The notes: a model not told the origin generated them from the sequence alone. Positions 15,813 to 23,974 are shown, counted from the stretch's first letter. The stretch: 26,450 nt of DNA from a bacterium (GCA_022844575.1 JALHLL010000019.1:1-26450); one strand, 5' to 3'. Made by a program: numbers and translations.

Positions 15813-17018
15813 TCACAAATGTTTGAGTATATGCCCCATTTTATACTTTTTTGTTTTTAAGTATTCTTCATTTTCGGGTACGGGTTGTATTTCAATCGGT
15901 AATCTGTCTATTACCTCCAAACCATAACTTTCAAGTCCTACCCTTTTGGTCGGGTTGTTTGTCATGAGTATCATTTTCCGTACACCAAGTTGATTGAGGA
16001 TTTGTGCTCCGATACCATAATCACGTGCATCGGGTTTGAAGCCGAGTGCCTCGTTCGCTTCTATTGTATCCATACCCTGTTCTTGTAAGGAATATGCTTT
16101 AATTTTGTTCGTAAGCCCGATACCTCTGCCCTCTTGGCGCATATAGAGGATAACACCTTTTCCGGCTTCTTCAATCATTTCCATTGCCTTATGTAACTGC
16201 TTCCCGCAATCACATCGGAGGGAATGGAAAATATCACCCGTCATACATTCGGAATGAGCTCGTACAAGAATGGGTTCAGTACCATCAATACTACCTTTTA
16301 TCAGAGCTAAATGCTCTTTACCATCCGTTACGTTTTCAAAAATCTTAACAGTAAAATTACCATGTTCCGTTGGTAATTGCGCTTCTGCAACAAAACGTAC
16401 TAACGAATCCTTTGATAAACGATATGCTATCAAATCCTTGACGGTAATGATTTTTAATGAATGTTTTTCTGCAAAAGCAAAAAGTGCTTCGCCCCGTGCC
16501 ATTGTGCCATCATCAGCTAGAATTTCACATAACACTCCAACAGGTTCCAGCTCTGCCAAATTCATAAGGTCAATAACGGCTTCTGTATGCCCTGCTCTTC
16601 TTAAAACCCCACCAGGACACGCTATCAATGGGAAAATGTGACCGGGTCTTCCGAAGTCTTGTGGTTTGGTAGCAGGATTGCAGAGTGCTTGTACTGTAGC
16701 TGCCCTATCATGTGCAGAAATGCCCGATGTTGTGCCATGGATATAGTCAATCGAAACAGTAAAACGTGTTCCGTGCAGAGCCGTATTTTCCGGCACCATT
16801 GAGGTCAGTTCTAATTCAATAGCTCTTTGTTGCGTTACGGAGGTACAAATCAATCCCCTTCCGTGAACAGCCATAAAGTTAATAATATCAGGTGTGGTGT
16901 ATTCCGCCGCACAAATCAGATCTCCTTCATTCTCCCGATCTTCATCATCAACTACAACAACTATTTTACCCTGTCTCAAATCGGTTAAAGCCGATTCGAT
17001 ACTGTCGAATTTTCTCAT
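15813..17018 (-). CDS. ribBA: Bifunctional 3,4-dihydroxy-2-butanone 4-phosphate synthase / GTP cyclohydrolase II
   Basis: A 401-residue fusion of the two enzymes that open riboflavin synthesis. RibB domain, about residues 1-200: the acidic loop 'DDEDRENEGDL' (24-34), 'SGISAHDRA' and 'RRAGHTEA'. RibA domain, about 207-401: the zinc-binding 'HSECMTGDIFHSLRCDCGKQL' and 'LYMRQEGRGIGL', followed by 'TNNPTKRVGLESYGLEV'. All catalytic segments appear intact, and the length is normal. It makes the ribulose-5-phosphate-derived and GTP-derived riboflavin precursors in the cytoplasm. Its ATG overlaps the yajC stop (ATGA), so it is translationally coupled to yajC and is the last gene of the dacB-tgt-yajC-ribBA unit. 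No FMN riboswitch is seen, as expected for an internal gene. Confidence 0.96.
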   Translation of the reverse strand: MRKFDSIESALTDLRQGKIVVVVDDEDRENEGDLICAAEYTTPDIINFMAVHGRGLICTSVTQQRAIELELTSMVPENTALHGTRFTVSIDYIHGTTSGISAHDRAATVQALCNPATKPQDFGRPGHIFPLIACPGGVLRRAGHTEAVIDLMNLAELEPVGVLCEILADDGTMARGEALFAFAEKHSLKIITVKDLIAYRLSKDSLVRFVAEAQLPTEHGNFTVKIFENVTDGKEHLALIKGSIDGTEPILVRAHSECMTGDIFHSLRCDCGKQLHKAMEMIEEAGKGVILYMRQEGRGIGLTNKIKAYSLQEQGMDTIEANEALGFKPDARDYGIGAQILNQLGVRKMILMTNNPTKRVGLESYGLEVIDRLPIEIQPVPENEEYLKTKKYKMGHILKHL

Positions 17019-17359
17019 TTTTCTTTTTTGTTAACGGTTACAATCGCTGTTTTATCGAACCATACTCTTGTGTTTTCAGCAATTTGTACCAATACTTTAT
17101 TTTGGTCAATATCACTTATTGTTCCGTGCATGCCTGCTCCCGTAACAACCTTATCACCTTTTGCCATATCATCAAGCATTTTCTTCATCTCTTTCTGACG
17201 TTTCGACTGAGGTCTGATAATCATAAAGTAAAAGATGAATATTACCGAACCGAACATGACAACATTAATCATCATACCATCCATACCACCACCACCACCT
17301 TGTGAGGCATTGGAAAAAGCATAGAGTGGGGTTGCTAACAAAAACAGTAAAAACTTCAT
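17015..17359 (-). CDS. yajC: Preprotein translocase subunit YajC
   Basis: A 114-residue protein from ATG 17359. I reject the upstream in-frame ATG at 17428 because it lies inside tgt and gives no sensible N-terminus, whereas 17359 lies 29 bases after the tgt stop. The first segment 'MKFLLFLLATPLYAF' is a hydrophobic signal-like stretch. A Gly-rich linker follows, then the main membrane helix 'INVVMFGSVIFIFYFMIIRPQ', ending in the typical IIRPQ, then 'KEMKKMLDDMAKGDKVVTGAG' and the cytoplasmic beta domain. The extra N-terminal hydrophobic stretch is more than the basic YajC plan of one helix but is common in Bacteroidota. It works with SecDF at the Sec translocon. The ATGA overlap couples it to ribBA. 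Confidence 0.93.
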   Translation of the reverse strand: MKFLLFLLATPLYAFSNASQGGGGGMDGMMINVVMFGSVIFIFYFMIIRPQSKRQKEMKKMLDDMAKGDKVVTGAGMHGTISDIDQNKVLVQIAENTRVWFDKTAIVTVNKKEK

Positions 17360-17388
17360 TAAGATATCCGGAAAATGTAAAATATATA

Positions 17389-18513
17389 CTATTGTGAACT
17401 CATTTCTTTTTGTATCGAGTTGCTCCATTGACGGAATGTGCCTTCAACTATTTTCTGCCTCGCCGTCTTCACTAACCATAGGTAAAACCCTATATTATGA
17501 ATAGTAGCTAACTGCAATGCAAGTATCTCCTGCGCAATAAATAAGTGTCGTAAGTATCCTAAGGAGAAATTACTTGCATATGTTTGCACGATAGGGTCAA
17601 TAGGTTCCTGACTAAACTTATACTTTGCATTGCGTAAATTTATTTTTCCACGTGTTGTAAACAAGGTGGCATTTCTCGCATTGCGTGTTGGCATCACGCA
17701 ATCAAACATATCTACACCCAACTCTATTGCATTAAGAATATTTTCAGGCGTTCCTACACCCATTAAATATCGCGGTTTATGTTCGGGAATAATATTCGTT
17801 ACAATGTCCGTCATTTCATACATCTTTTCCGCCTCCTCGCCTACGGCAAGTCCGCCGATACTATATCCGTCAAAATCCATATCCACTAATGCACTCATAC
17901 ATTCACGACGTAAATCGGGAAAAGTGCTGCCTTGCCCTATTCCGAATAAGAATTGTTTATGTCCGTATAATGGTGTCGAATTATCGAAAGCATCCTTATT
18001 TCTTTTTGCCCAACGAATTGTCATTTCAGATGACTTTTTTGCATACTCATACGTTGCAGGGTAAGGAGTACATTCATCCAAAGGCATCATAATATCTGAA
18101 CCGATTATCCTTTGAGTTTCAATGACTTTTTCGGGGGTAAAGATATGTTTTGAACCATCTAAATGGCTGCGGAATTCCACACCTTTTTCCGTTATTTTTC
18201 GCAAATCTTTTAATGAGAAAACTTGGTAACCGCCACTATCCGTTAAAATCGGTTTTTTCCACGAATTGAAATTATGCAAACCACCAAATGATGATAAGAC
18301 TTCATTTCCGGGACGTAAATATAAATGGTAGGTATTTCCGAGAATGATTTGTACGCCGTTTTCGTCCAATTCCCTGTGCTCTATTGCTTTTACAGCACCT
18401 TGCGTACCTACGGGCATAAAAATAGGAGTCTCAATAATGCCATGATCGGTCGTAAGAACTCCCGCACGAGCTTTGCAATCTTTTGCCGTAACTAATTTTT
18501 CAAAAAAAGGCAT
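17389..18513 (-). CDS. tgt: Queuine/preQ1 tRNA-ribosyltransferase
   Basis: A 374-residue Tgt, which exchanges guanine-34 of GUN-anticodon tRNAs for preQ1 in bacteria. 'TDSGGYQVFSL' (91-101) holds the base-recognition Asp92, 'SIGGLAVGE' (218-226) is the substrate loop, and 'GVDMFDCVMPTRNARNA' (266-282) holds the nucleophile Asp271. In the zinc region, however, the expected CxCxxC is absent: 'PIDPIVQTYASNFSLGYLRHL' (304-324) has Ile, Gln and Ala at the three Cys positions, while the His of 'ATIHN' (336-340, His339) is kept. Bacteroidota Tgt proteins may share this loss, as I recall similar sequences with no cysteines. The active-site core looks intact. It is in a unit with dacB (6-base gap) and yajC. 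Confidence 0.93.
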   Translation of the reverse strand: MPFFEKLVTAKDCKARAGVLTTDHGIIETPIFMPVGTQGAVKAIEHRELDENGVQIILGNTYHLYLRPGNEVLSSFGGLHNFNSWKKPILTDSGGYQVFSLKDLRKITEKGVEFRSHLDGSKHIFTPEKVIETQRIIGSDIMMPLDECTPYPATYEYAKKSSEMTIRWAKRNKDAFDNSTPLYGHKQFLFGIGQGSTFPDLRRECMSALVDMDFDGYSIGGLAVGEEAEKMYEMTDIVTNIIPEHKPRYLMGVGTPENILNAIELGVDMFDCVMPTRNARNATLFTTRGKINLRNAKYKFSQEPIDPIVQTYASNFSLGYLRHLFIAQEILALQLATIHNIGFYLWLVKTARQKIVEGTFRQWSNSIQKEMSSQ

Positions 18514-18519
18514 ACTGTT

Positions 18520-20142
18520 CTATTTCCTGCTAAAACTCGCAAGTCGCATACATACCAAATCCTGTATAGAATGCACTATTGAAAAAGGTACGGTAAATCC
18601 ATTCATCATTATCGAAAAAGCGACAGTCTCCCTATCCCTTGTAAGGGCATAACCGGAAATCGTAGAAACGGAAGTCATACCTCCCGTTTTTGCGAAAATA
18701 TTTGTTTCCGCTCTTGAATTAATCATTCTTTTTTGTAATGTACCCCTTTCACCGGGCAATGCCAATGAAGCTATATAATCATCACGGTACTGCGAACGAT
18801 ACATTACAGCAAGAACTTTTACAAAGTTCTGAGGCGACATTAAATTCAAGCGTGATAAACCCGAACCGTCACTAATATTCGAATTTTCAACATATATTCC
18901 GTTTTTCAGTAGAAATTTTTTTACTAATTCGATTCCTTTTTCATAACTGCCAATGCCCGTTTTCTCTTTCGCAATGGCTTTAAGCAACACTTCCGCACAA
19001 AGATTGTGACTAAATCTATTGGTAACAAGCACTATTTCCGATAAACGGGGTGAATAGTTTTCAGCTACTAAAAGTAATGTCGAGTATTCGGGATAATAAT
19101 TAATTTCATTTGATTCCAAAGGAGAACCGCGTACTTTTACTCCATGACTTTCTAAATAGCTACGGAATACAGATGCAAAATAAAGTGCCGGTTTATGTAC
19201 GGTTGCTTGAATTATTACATTATCCGCATTAGTGCGTACGGGTACTCCGCCGGATAAATAATAAATATTCGATTCCGCACCTCTTATTCCATCCGCCGTT
19301 GAAGCTATATTAGAGTCTGTTGTAATTAATTCATTAATATATGAAATATAATTATTTTCGGGTTGTATGGTTATATGTGGTTTTTCGCCCGGGGCAATAC
19401 CCGGTTCGCATAAAAATTCGACAAGATTATCATTATAATTTAAACCGCTTACTTCCGGAGAAAAAGCATACGGAATATCTTCTATTGACCACCCCTTAGG
19501 ATAAGGTTCATTGATAAAATAAGAATCATCGGATATGATATTACCTCGTATGGAATTTATACCCAAGGAATCCAACTTTCGATAGACTGCGTCAAAAATA
19601 AAAGCCGGATCTCGATAGAAAAACTGCGAGAAGGTCGGATCTCCCCCCCCGCGAATAATAATATTACCTATAAACTCCCCACCCCTGTTTGCCGAGCCAT
19701 CTAAATAGAAGCGAGTAACAAAACGGAAATCCTTACCTAAGTATTCCAAAGCAGCGGCTGTGGTAATAAGTTTAAGATTTGATGCCGGAGTAAAGTTTTT
19801 TTCATCATCGCGTCTATAGAGGTATTCGCCCGTCTCTATATATTGGGCACTCACTCCAATATGGGTATTCGATAATTCCGCACCCTGCAAAAGTCCATCG
19901 AGGTCAAGTTGTAATTCTTTAAGAACCTGAGAACGAAATTGTAATCTGTCCTTTTGTAGAGAATCACTCTTTTGTACGGTTCTTCCGGTTGTTGCGGGTC
20001 TTCTTACAACAATTACCGAGTCATTGAATGAAAAAGATGTGAAATATGTACAAAAAAATAAAATCGGCATTAACACATAAACGATCGATGCCGACCCTGT
20101 AATTCTTGCTTCTCTATACGAACTTGCTATTCCTGAATCCAT
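18520..20142 (-). CDS. dacB: D-alanyl-D-alanine carboxypeptidase/endopeptidase (PBP4 family)
   Basis: A 540-residue low-molecular-mass penicillin-binding protein of the PBP4 type. The three serine-acyl-enzyme motifs are visible: SxxK as 'SNLK' (121-124, nucleophile Ser121), SxN as 'SHN' (378-380) and KTG as 'AKTGGMTS' (484-491). The family stretches 'IIIRGGGDPTF' (161-171) and 'DGSGLSRLN' (425-433) are also present. Residues about 17-38 are a hydrophobic signal-anchor preceded by Arg10 and Arg13, so the protein is exported to the periplasm. I keep the first ATG because Met25 would leave no positive residues before the hydrophobic stretch. It trims or cuts D-Ala crosslinks in peptidoglycan. 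It heads the dacB-tgt-yajC-ribBA unit behind a -7 box. A G8 tract within codons 164-167 is odd in this AT-rich sequence. Confidence 0.93.
   Translation of the reverse strand: MDSGIASSYREARITGSASIVYVLMPILFFCTYFTSFSFNDSVIVVRRPATTGRTVQKSDSLQKDRLQFRSQVLKELQLDLDGLLQGAELSNTHIGVSAQYIETGEYLYRRDDEKNFTPASNLKLITTAAALEYLGKDFRFVTRFYLDGSANRGGEFIGNIIIRGGGDPTFSQFFYRDPAFIFDAVYRKLDSLGINSIRGNIISDDSYFINEPYPKGWSIEDIPYAFSPEVSGLNYNDNLVEFLCEPGIAPGEKPHITIQPENNYISYINELITTDSNIASTADGIRGAESNIYYLSGGVPVRTNADNVIIQATVHKPALYFASVFRSYLESHGVKVRGSPLESNEINYYPEYSTLLLVAENYSPRLSEIVLVTNRFSHNLCAEVLLKAIAKEKTGIGSYEKGIELVKKFLLKNGIYVENSNISDGSGLSRLNLMSPQNFVKVLAVMYRSQYRDDYIASLALPGERGTLQKRMINSRAETNIFAKTGGMTSVSTISGYALTRDRETVAFSIMMNGFTVPFSIVHSIQDLVCMRLASFSRK
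19633..19640 (-). repeat. G8 homopolymer in dacB
   Basis: Eight C on the plus strand (G on the coding strand) encode the Gly triplet of 'RGGGD' as CGC GGG GGG GGA. The tract is in frame as given here. Slippage would truncate DacB before its SxN and KTG motifs. Confidence 0.9.
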
Positions 20143-20171
20143 AACCGTGAAATGACATCATCCTAATTATG

Positions 20172-20179
20172 CAAAATTA
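20172..20179 (-). promoter_or_regulatory. Bacteroidota -7 box (TAATTTTG) for dacB
   Basis: TAATTTTG on the minus strand fits TAnnTTTG exactly and lies 29 bases before the dacB ATG, in the 47-base gap after the TonB receptor gene. A clear -33 TTTG is not seen. Confidence 0.45.
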
Positions 20180-20189
20180 TGATGTTTAC

Positions 20190-22403
20190 TCACTCCATAA
20201 CCCATCGGAAGCCGGAATAAAACATTCTTCCCATAATTGGTCCCCAAACTAATGATCCGTCAAAGTTCTCACCGAAAGGATTTTGGGGATCAATAATCGG
20301 GTGATGTTGCATTGTATCGAAAGCATTTTCTACGCCTACGTAGAGTTCAAAACCCTGAAAACGATATTGAGCCTGCATATTAAGTATCGAAAAAGCGTCG
20401 AATGATGTGGCATAATCGTGCGCATGATCGCTCGCCATAGTATGAGCTTCCGCAACAAATGGAATACGTCCACTGCTTCTCAATGTCCATGTAGCATCAA
20501 ATTGCCAAGAATCCGGTGCATATGATATACTCACAAATCCTTTATGCGGGCTATACAATGCTCTTTGCTGAAGTTGATTGTTCGTAATAAATCGAACATC
20601 ATTAAATCTATATGCTACAGTGATATCCAAGTTGTCCGATATGGTCGAACCAAGTCTGCCTTGAACACTATTGGAGTATGTTCCGCCCGTATTTGTAAAA
20701 TGCACCTCACGCGGTGATCTATCTAAATCGGGAATGATTTGATTGATAAAATCGGTACGGTAATAATCAGCATCAAAGGAAAAAACCTTTTCAAACATTT
20801 CAAAGGTTGTTACATACCCTATTCCGTAGTTCCATGATTCTTCGGCTCGTAGCGGTTCATCAATAATAATTGTTCTCGCACTTACCATAACTGAGGAATT
20901 TTCCGCAAAAATATTTGCAGTTCTGTACCCTCTCCCTGCTGTTAATCTTATTGTTGAATTTTCACCTATATCATATTTCATCATTGCTCGTGGGGTTACA
21001 AAACTCCCGAACAGATTATGATTATCATATCGAATACCCGCCAAAACCGTTGCTTGCTCAAATGGCTTATACGTTAATTCGGAAAAAACTCCCGGCACAT
21101 TTTCAGTTCTTCTTAATGATAGATTATCGAAATGTTCATCAAATTGATCATGTAAAAAACTTATACCGCTTACCAGAGCATTATCATCACTGAATTTGTG
21201 CGTAAAAACCGCACGAGCGGTTATGGTTTTTTCAGTTCCTCTATAATTCCTTAAACCGTATAAAGACTGCTGTGCATGTGTTTGTCCTGTCAGGAAAAAA
21301 GAAAGATGATTTATCTCGTCCTCATCCAGTACATGACCGCTTTTTGCAAAAAATTCATAACGTTCCGTATTAACCGTTATGCCGTATGGATTCCATCTGG
21401 CAATAGTTTGTGAGGGGCGAAATGCGCTTTCCCCCGCAAGTCTATTTTCGGCTAATGCCTTAATACCCCATTGTATCATGTCGGTTTCGGTGGCATATCG
21501 CCATCTATTCAAAACATTAAACTGAGTTCTTTGCGGCATATCGAGGAACCCGTCGCCATTAGGATCTAATCTGTTTTGAAGAGTATTGGCATGAAGCATT
21601 AATGTTGTACCGAATTCATCTGAAAAATTATAAGAATTAACCAGATTTCCTTCATATCGTCCTATCGGATTATAGTAAGCATTAAGGTTCATCTTTTCGC
21701 CTTCATGCGGTTTTTTCAATTCAATCTCAATTTGTCCTGTCATGGCTTCATAACCGTTTGTTACAGAAGCAACCCCTTTGGAAATGGAAATACTTTCCAA
21801 CCATGTACCGGGTACAAAATCCAAACCGAAAGCTCCTCCCAAACCTCGAACTGTCGGTAAGCATTCAGTTAATAGTTGAACATAACTTCCTTGCAAGCCT
21901 AACATTTCAATATGCTTTGCGCCGGTTACAGCATCAGCATATGAAACGTCGACTGTAGCGTTAGTCTCGAAACTTTCGGCTAATGAGCAACAAGCCGCGC
22001 GTTTAAACTCCTTTACCGATAACTTTTCCGTAGGTAATAGAGTTGCCGCCGAAATCGAAGTTGCTGCGACTTCCCCTTCCACAACTACTTCTTGCTGCGA
22101 TTTTTTTAAACGTAATGTTACGGTCATAAAGTCATCAGTTGTCAATTCTTCCGTACATATTGTATCATTTTCATATCCGACATAACTTATGATTAAGTCA
22201 TGAGAATTTGATACAGGCTTAATTCTGAACTCGCCATTTTTGTCTGTCAAAACTCCGTTTTTTGTTCCATACCAAACGATTCGAGCGGCTTCGATCGGAA
22301 GCGAATCATTTTCGGAAACTACTTTACCCCTATAATAGCTTTCTGCCGAACTTGCATTAGCAATGGCGCAAAGTACAATACTTATATATAAAATTACTTT
22401 CAT
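20190..22403 (-). CDS. TonB-dependent outer membrane receptor, probably for a metal
   Basis: A 737-residue receptor. Residues 1-20 are a signal peptide; a CarboxypepD_reg-like domain (about 22-105, 'GKVVSENDSLPIEAARIVW', 'TDKNGEFRI') follows. The plug domain (about 115-235) has 'RAACCSLAESFETNATVDVS' with Cys138-Cys139, then 'DAVTGAKHIEMLGLQGSYVQ'. The rest is a beta-barrel of alternating aromatic and polar strands ending near 'GFRWVME'. The CC-containing plug and 'DAVTGxKxIxMLGLxGxY' define a subfamily widespread in Bacteroidota. Its members are often next to small Cys-rich HYC_CC_PP proteins and heavy-metal proteins, which fits the gene just upstream here (86-base gap). A role in copper or other metal transport is inferred, not proven. 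It takes energy from TonB-ExbBD, which is not in the window. Confidence 0.9.
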   Translation of the reverse strand: MKVILYISIVLCAIANASSAESYYRGKVVSENDSLPIEAARIVWYGTKNGVLTDKNGEFRIKPVSNSHDLIISYVGYENDTICTEELTTDDFMTVTLRLKKSQQEVVVEGEVAATSISAATLLPTEKLSVKEFKRAACCSLAESFETNATVDVSYADAVTGAKHIEMLGLQGSYVQLLTECLPTVRGLGGAFGLDFVPGTWLESISISKGVASVTNGYEAMTGQIEIELKKPHEGEKMNLNAYYNPIGRYEGNLVNSYNFSDEFGTTLMLHANTLQNRLDPNGDGFLDMPQRTQFNVLNRWRYATETDMIQWGIKALAENRLAGESAFRPSQTIARWNPYGITVNTERYEFFAKSGHVLDEDEINHLSFFLTGQTHAQQSLYGLRNYRGTEKTITARAVFTHKFSDDNALVSGISFLHDQFDEHFDNLSLRRTENVPGVFSELTYKPFEQATVLAGIRYDNHNLFGSFVTPRAMMKYDIGENSTIRLTAGRGYRTANIFAENSSVMVSARTIIIDEPLRAEESWNYGIGYVTTFEMFEKVFSFDADYYRTDFINQIIPDLDRSPREVHFTNTGGTYSNSVQGRLGSTISDNLDITVAYRFNDVRFITNNQLQQRALYSPHKGFVSISYAPDSWQFDATWTLRSSGRIPFVAEAHTMASDHAHDYATSFDAFSILNMQAQYRFQGFELYVGVENAFDTMQHHPIIDPQNPFGENFDGSLVWGPIMGRMFYSGFRWVME

Positions 22404-22490
22404 TTTTTACTACAATAAAATGGATAAATAGCCACCCGAGCAAGGGTAGTTTTTCATTACTATTTTTTTTTGTAATTAGGAAATGAAATC

Positions 22491-22946
22491 CTATAGTCTG
22501 AGTATTTGATTTGTATGTGATAAGGATAATTCATCGGGTTCATCTCTCGGCGGTACGAGAACTGTTGCGGTTAACGGTAATTCTATGAGTGCAAATTCTT
22601 TTGACGGTAAATAACCTGTGCATATAATTTTAAGAAAACTATCAGTATCTTTTAGAAAAGTAATTGTTGAATAATCGCAACCATCAATTACTACCAATTC
22701 ATCACCACAGGCACCACCTGATAATGAATTTTCATCACAACAATCGTCTGATTCGGTTTCCTCACAACATACTGAAGAATCATCGGAATGATGATCATCC
22801 TCTTCAATATCATTTGTAGCAAAAAATACTATGTCGGTTTTCTCTATGACACCGCAACACAAATGCTTTATAAGTGTTATCCCGTTTGTTGAAAACGGAA
22901 TCAACACCATTATACAGCATAAAATTATGTTACGAAATATAAACAT
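22491..22946 (-). CDS. Cys/His-rich HYC_CC_PP-like exported protein
   Basis: A 151-residue protein with a signal peptide (about 1-22, 'FIFRNIILCCIMVLIPFS'). The exported part has 'KHLCCG' (27-32), an acidic His stretch 'EEDDHHSDDSS' (48-58), Cys pairs at 60-61 and 69-70, single Cys at 80 and 90, and 'VPPRDEP' (131-137). The order of His-x-Cys, Cys-Cys and Pro-Pro fits the small Bacteroidota family called HYC_CC_PP, found next to TonB receptors of the class encoded just downstream. Many thiols and histidines suggest periplasmic metal binding, perhaps copper handover to or from the receptor. Function is unproven. The gene starts 24 bases after dut ends, so it may be read through from dut as well as from a box at 22951-22958. 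Confidence 0.65.
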   Translation of the reverse strand: MFIFRNIILCCIMVLIPFSTNGITLIKHLCCGVIEKTDIVFFATNDIEEDDHHSDDSSVCCEETESDDCCDENSLSGGACGDELVVIDGCDYSTITFLKDTDSFLKIICTGYLPSKEFALIELPLTATVLVPPRDEPDELSLSHTNQILRL

Positions 22947-22950
22947 GTTT

Positions 22951-22958
22951 CAAATATA
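22951..22958 (-). promoter_or_regulatory. Possible -7 box (TATATTTG) before the Cys-rich gene
   Basis: TATATTTG on the minus strand fits TAnnTTTG exactly, but it lies only 4 bases before the ATG, so transcription from it would give an almost leaderless message. It may be a chance match in an AT-rich gap. Confidence 0.25.
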
Positions 22959-22970
22959 CAATTAATATAG

Positions 22971-23423
22971 TTAAACACCAGTACTCCCGAATCCCCCTGC
23001 TCCTCTACTCGTTTCATCCAATGTTTCGACAAATTCCCATTCTATGTGTTCGTATCGTGCAATAACCAATTGTGCTATCCTATCACCATTTTTAACAACA
23101 AAATCGTCTTTTCCGAAATTTGCCAAAATCACCTTAATTTCACCACGATAGTCACTATCAACTGTTCCCGGAGAGTTTAAACAGAAAACTCCGTTTTTTA
23201 TTGCAAGACCGGAACGCGAGCGTACTTGACATTCATATCCGTTTGGCAATGCAATGGATAGTCCCGTTGGTATCAATTGTACGGAACCGGATTTAATATT
23301 GATGGGCTCTTCACAGTGTGCATATACATCCATACCAGCAGAACCTATTGTACTGTAGGCCGGTAAAGTAATTTCACCGCTCTCATCACTACTTACCGAG
23401 GTTATCTTTACCTTCATAGTCAT
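22971..23423 (-). CDS. dut: dUTP diphosphatase (dUTPase)
   Basis: A 150-residue trimeric-type dUTPase with all five motifs: 'GSAGMDVYA' (27-35), 'RSRSGLA' (68-74), 'LNSPGTVDSDYRGEIKV' (82-98) with the catalytic Asp in 'DSDYRG', 'GDRIAQLV' (113-120) and the C-terminal 'RGAGGFGSTG' (140-149). It hydrolyses dUTP to dUMP and pyrophosphate in the cytoplasm, lowering uracil in DNA and supplying dUMP for dTMP. There are two possible Met starts two codons apart (1 and 3), and the choice does not matter for function. It diverges from the bacilliredoxin gene and may be co-transcribed with the Cys-rich and TonB receptor genes behind it, although their functions are unrelated. Confidence 0.96.
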   Translation of the reverse strand: MTMKVKITSVSSDESGEITLPAYSTIGSAGMDVYAHCEEPINIKSGSVQLIPTGLSIALPNGYECQVRSRSGLAIKNGVFCLNSPGTVDSDYRGEIKVILANFGKDDFVVKNGDRIAQLVIARYEHIEWEFVETLDETSRGAGGFGSTGV

Positions 23424-23495
23424 TTTCTGTTAGCCACTATTTTTTACACATTATCGTCAAAGTTATCATAATATTTCAAAATAGGGAAATAAGAT

Positions 23496-23915
23496 ATGCC
23501 ATACGATCCACTTATTGTACAGCCGATGCGCGAAGAATTAACAAGACACGGCTTTGAGGAACTTAGAACCATTGAAGAAGTTGATACAGCGATGAAGAAA
23601 CAGGGTACATCCTTGCTTGTCATCAATTCCGTATGCGGTTGCGCTGCAGGAAGCGCAAGACCCGGAGTCGTTAGATCATTGGAAAATGAAGTGAAACCCG
23701 ATAATCTTTTTACCGTTTTTGCAGGGCAAGATATAGATGCAACAAATCGGGTACGCGAGTATCTTAATCAGCCACCTTCCTCTCCTTCAGTGGCAATTCT
23801 GAAGGATGGGCAACTTGTCGGATTTTTACCTCGACATAATATTGAAGGTGCAAGTCCGGATATGATTGCAAGTGCTTTGACACGCGCTTATGACCAAATT
23901 TGCATGAGCGTTTAA
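23496..23915 (+). CDS. Bacilliredoxin (BrxA/BrxB, YphP/YqiW family)
   Basis: A 139-residue thioredoxin-fold protein. 'MPYDPLIVQPMREELTRHGF' and 'VINSVCGCAAGSARPGV' (43-59) are the family signatures, with the CGC pair at Cys47 and Cys49 in place of the thioredoxin CxxC. 'FAGQDIDATNRVREYL' and 'PPSSPSVAILKDGQLVGFLPRHNIEG' also match. In firmicutes these proteins remove bacillithiol from S-bacillithiolated proteins, and many Bacteroidota carry both this family and bacillithiol genes. I infer that this organism makes bacillithiol, but no bsh gene is in the window. An AGGGA stretch 12 bases before the ATG could be a ribosome-binding site. The gene ends before a hairpin terminator. Confidence 0.92.
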   Translation: MPYDPLIVQPMREELTRHGFEELRTIEEVDTAMKKQGTSLLVINSVCGCAAGSARPGVVRSLENEVKPDNLFTVFAGQDIDATNRVREYLNQPPSSPSVAILKDGQLVGFLPRHNIEGASPDMIASALTRAYDQICMSV

Positions 23916-23945
23916 TACTTATTTTACTTTATCGGCGAGTATGTG

Positions 23946-23974
23946 AAAGCGGTATTTTTGTAATACCGCTTTTT
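23946..23974 (+). terminator. Intrinsic terminator of the bacilliredoxin gene, directly before the transporter start
   Basis: An 11-bp stem (23946-23956 with 23962-23972) with a 5-base loop is followed by a short T-tract. It lies 31 bases after the bacilliredoxin stop and ends about 17 bases before the transporter ATG at 23990, leaving little room for a separate promoter. Confidence 0.75.

Noticed and set aside
17286..17300. Trinucleotide repeat in yajC
   Set aside because: It encodes the short Gly linker of YajC and is in frame at any length; no sign of regulatory use.
17360..17428. ATG at 17428 as start of yajC
   Set aside because: It overlaps tgt and adds a non-homologous stretch; ATG 17359 gives the usual YajC N-terminus.
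22432..22449. Hairpin between the Cys-rich gene and the TonB receptor gene as a terminator or riboswitch
   Set aside because: On the minus strand the stem is only 6 bp with one wobble pair and no U-tract follows; no cobalamin-box sequence is seen.
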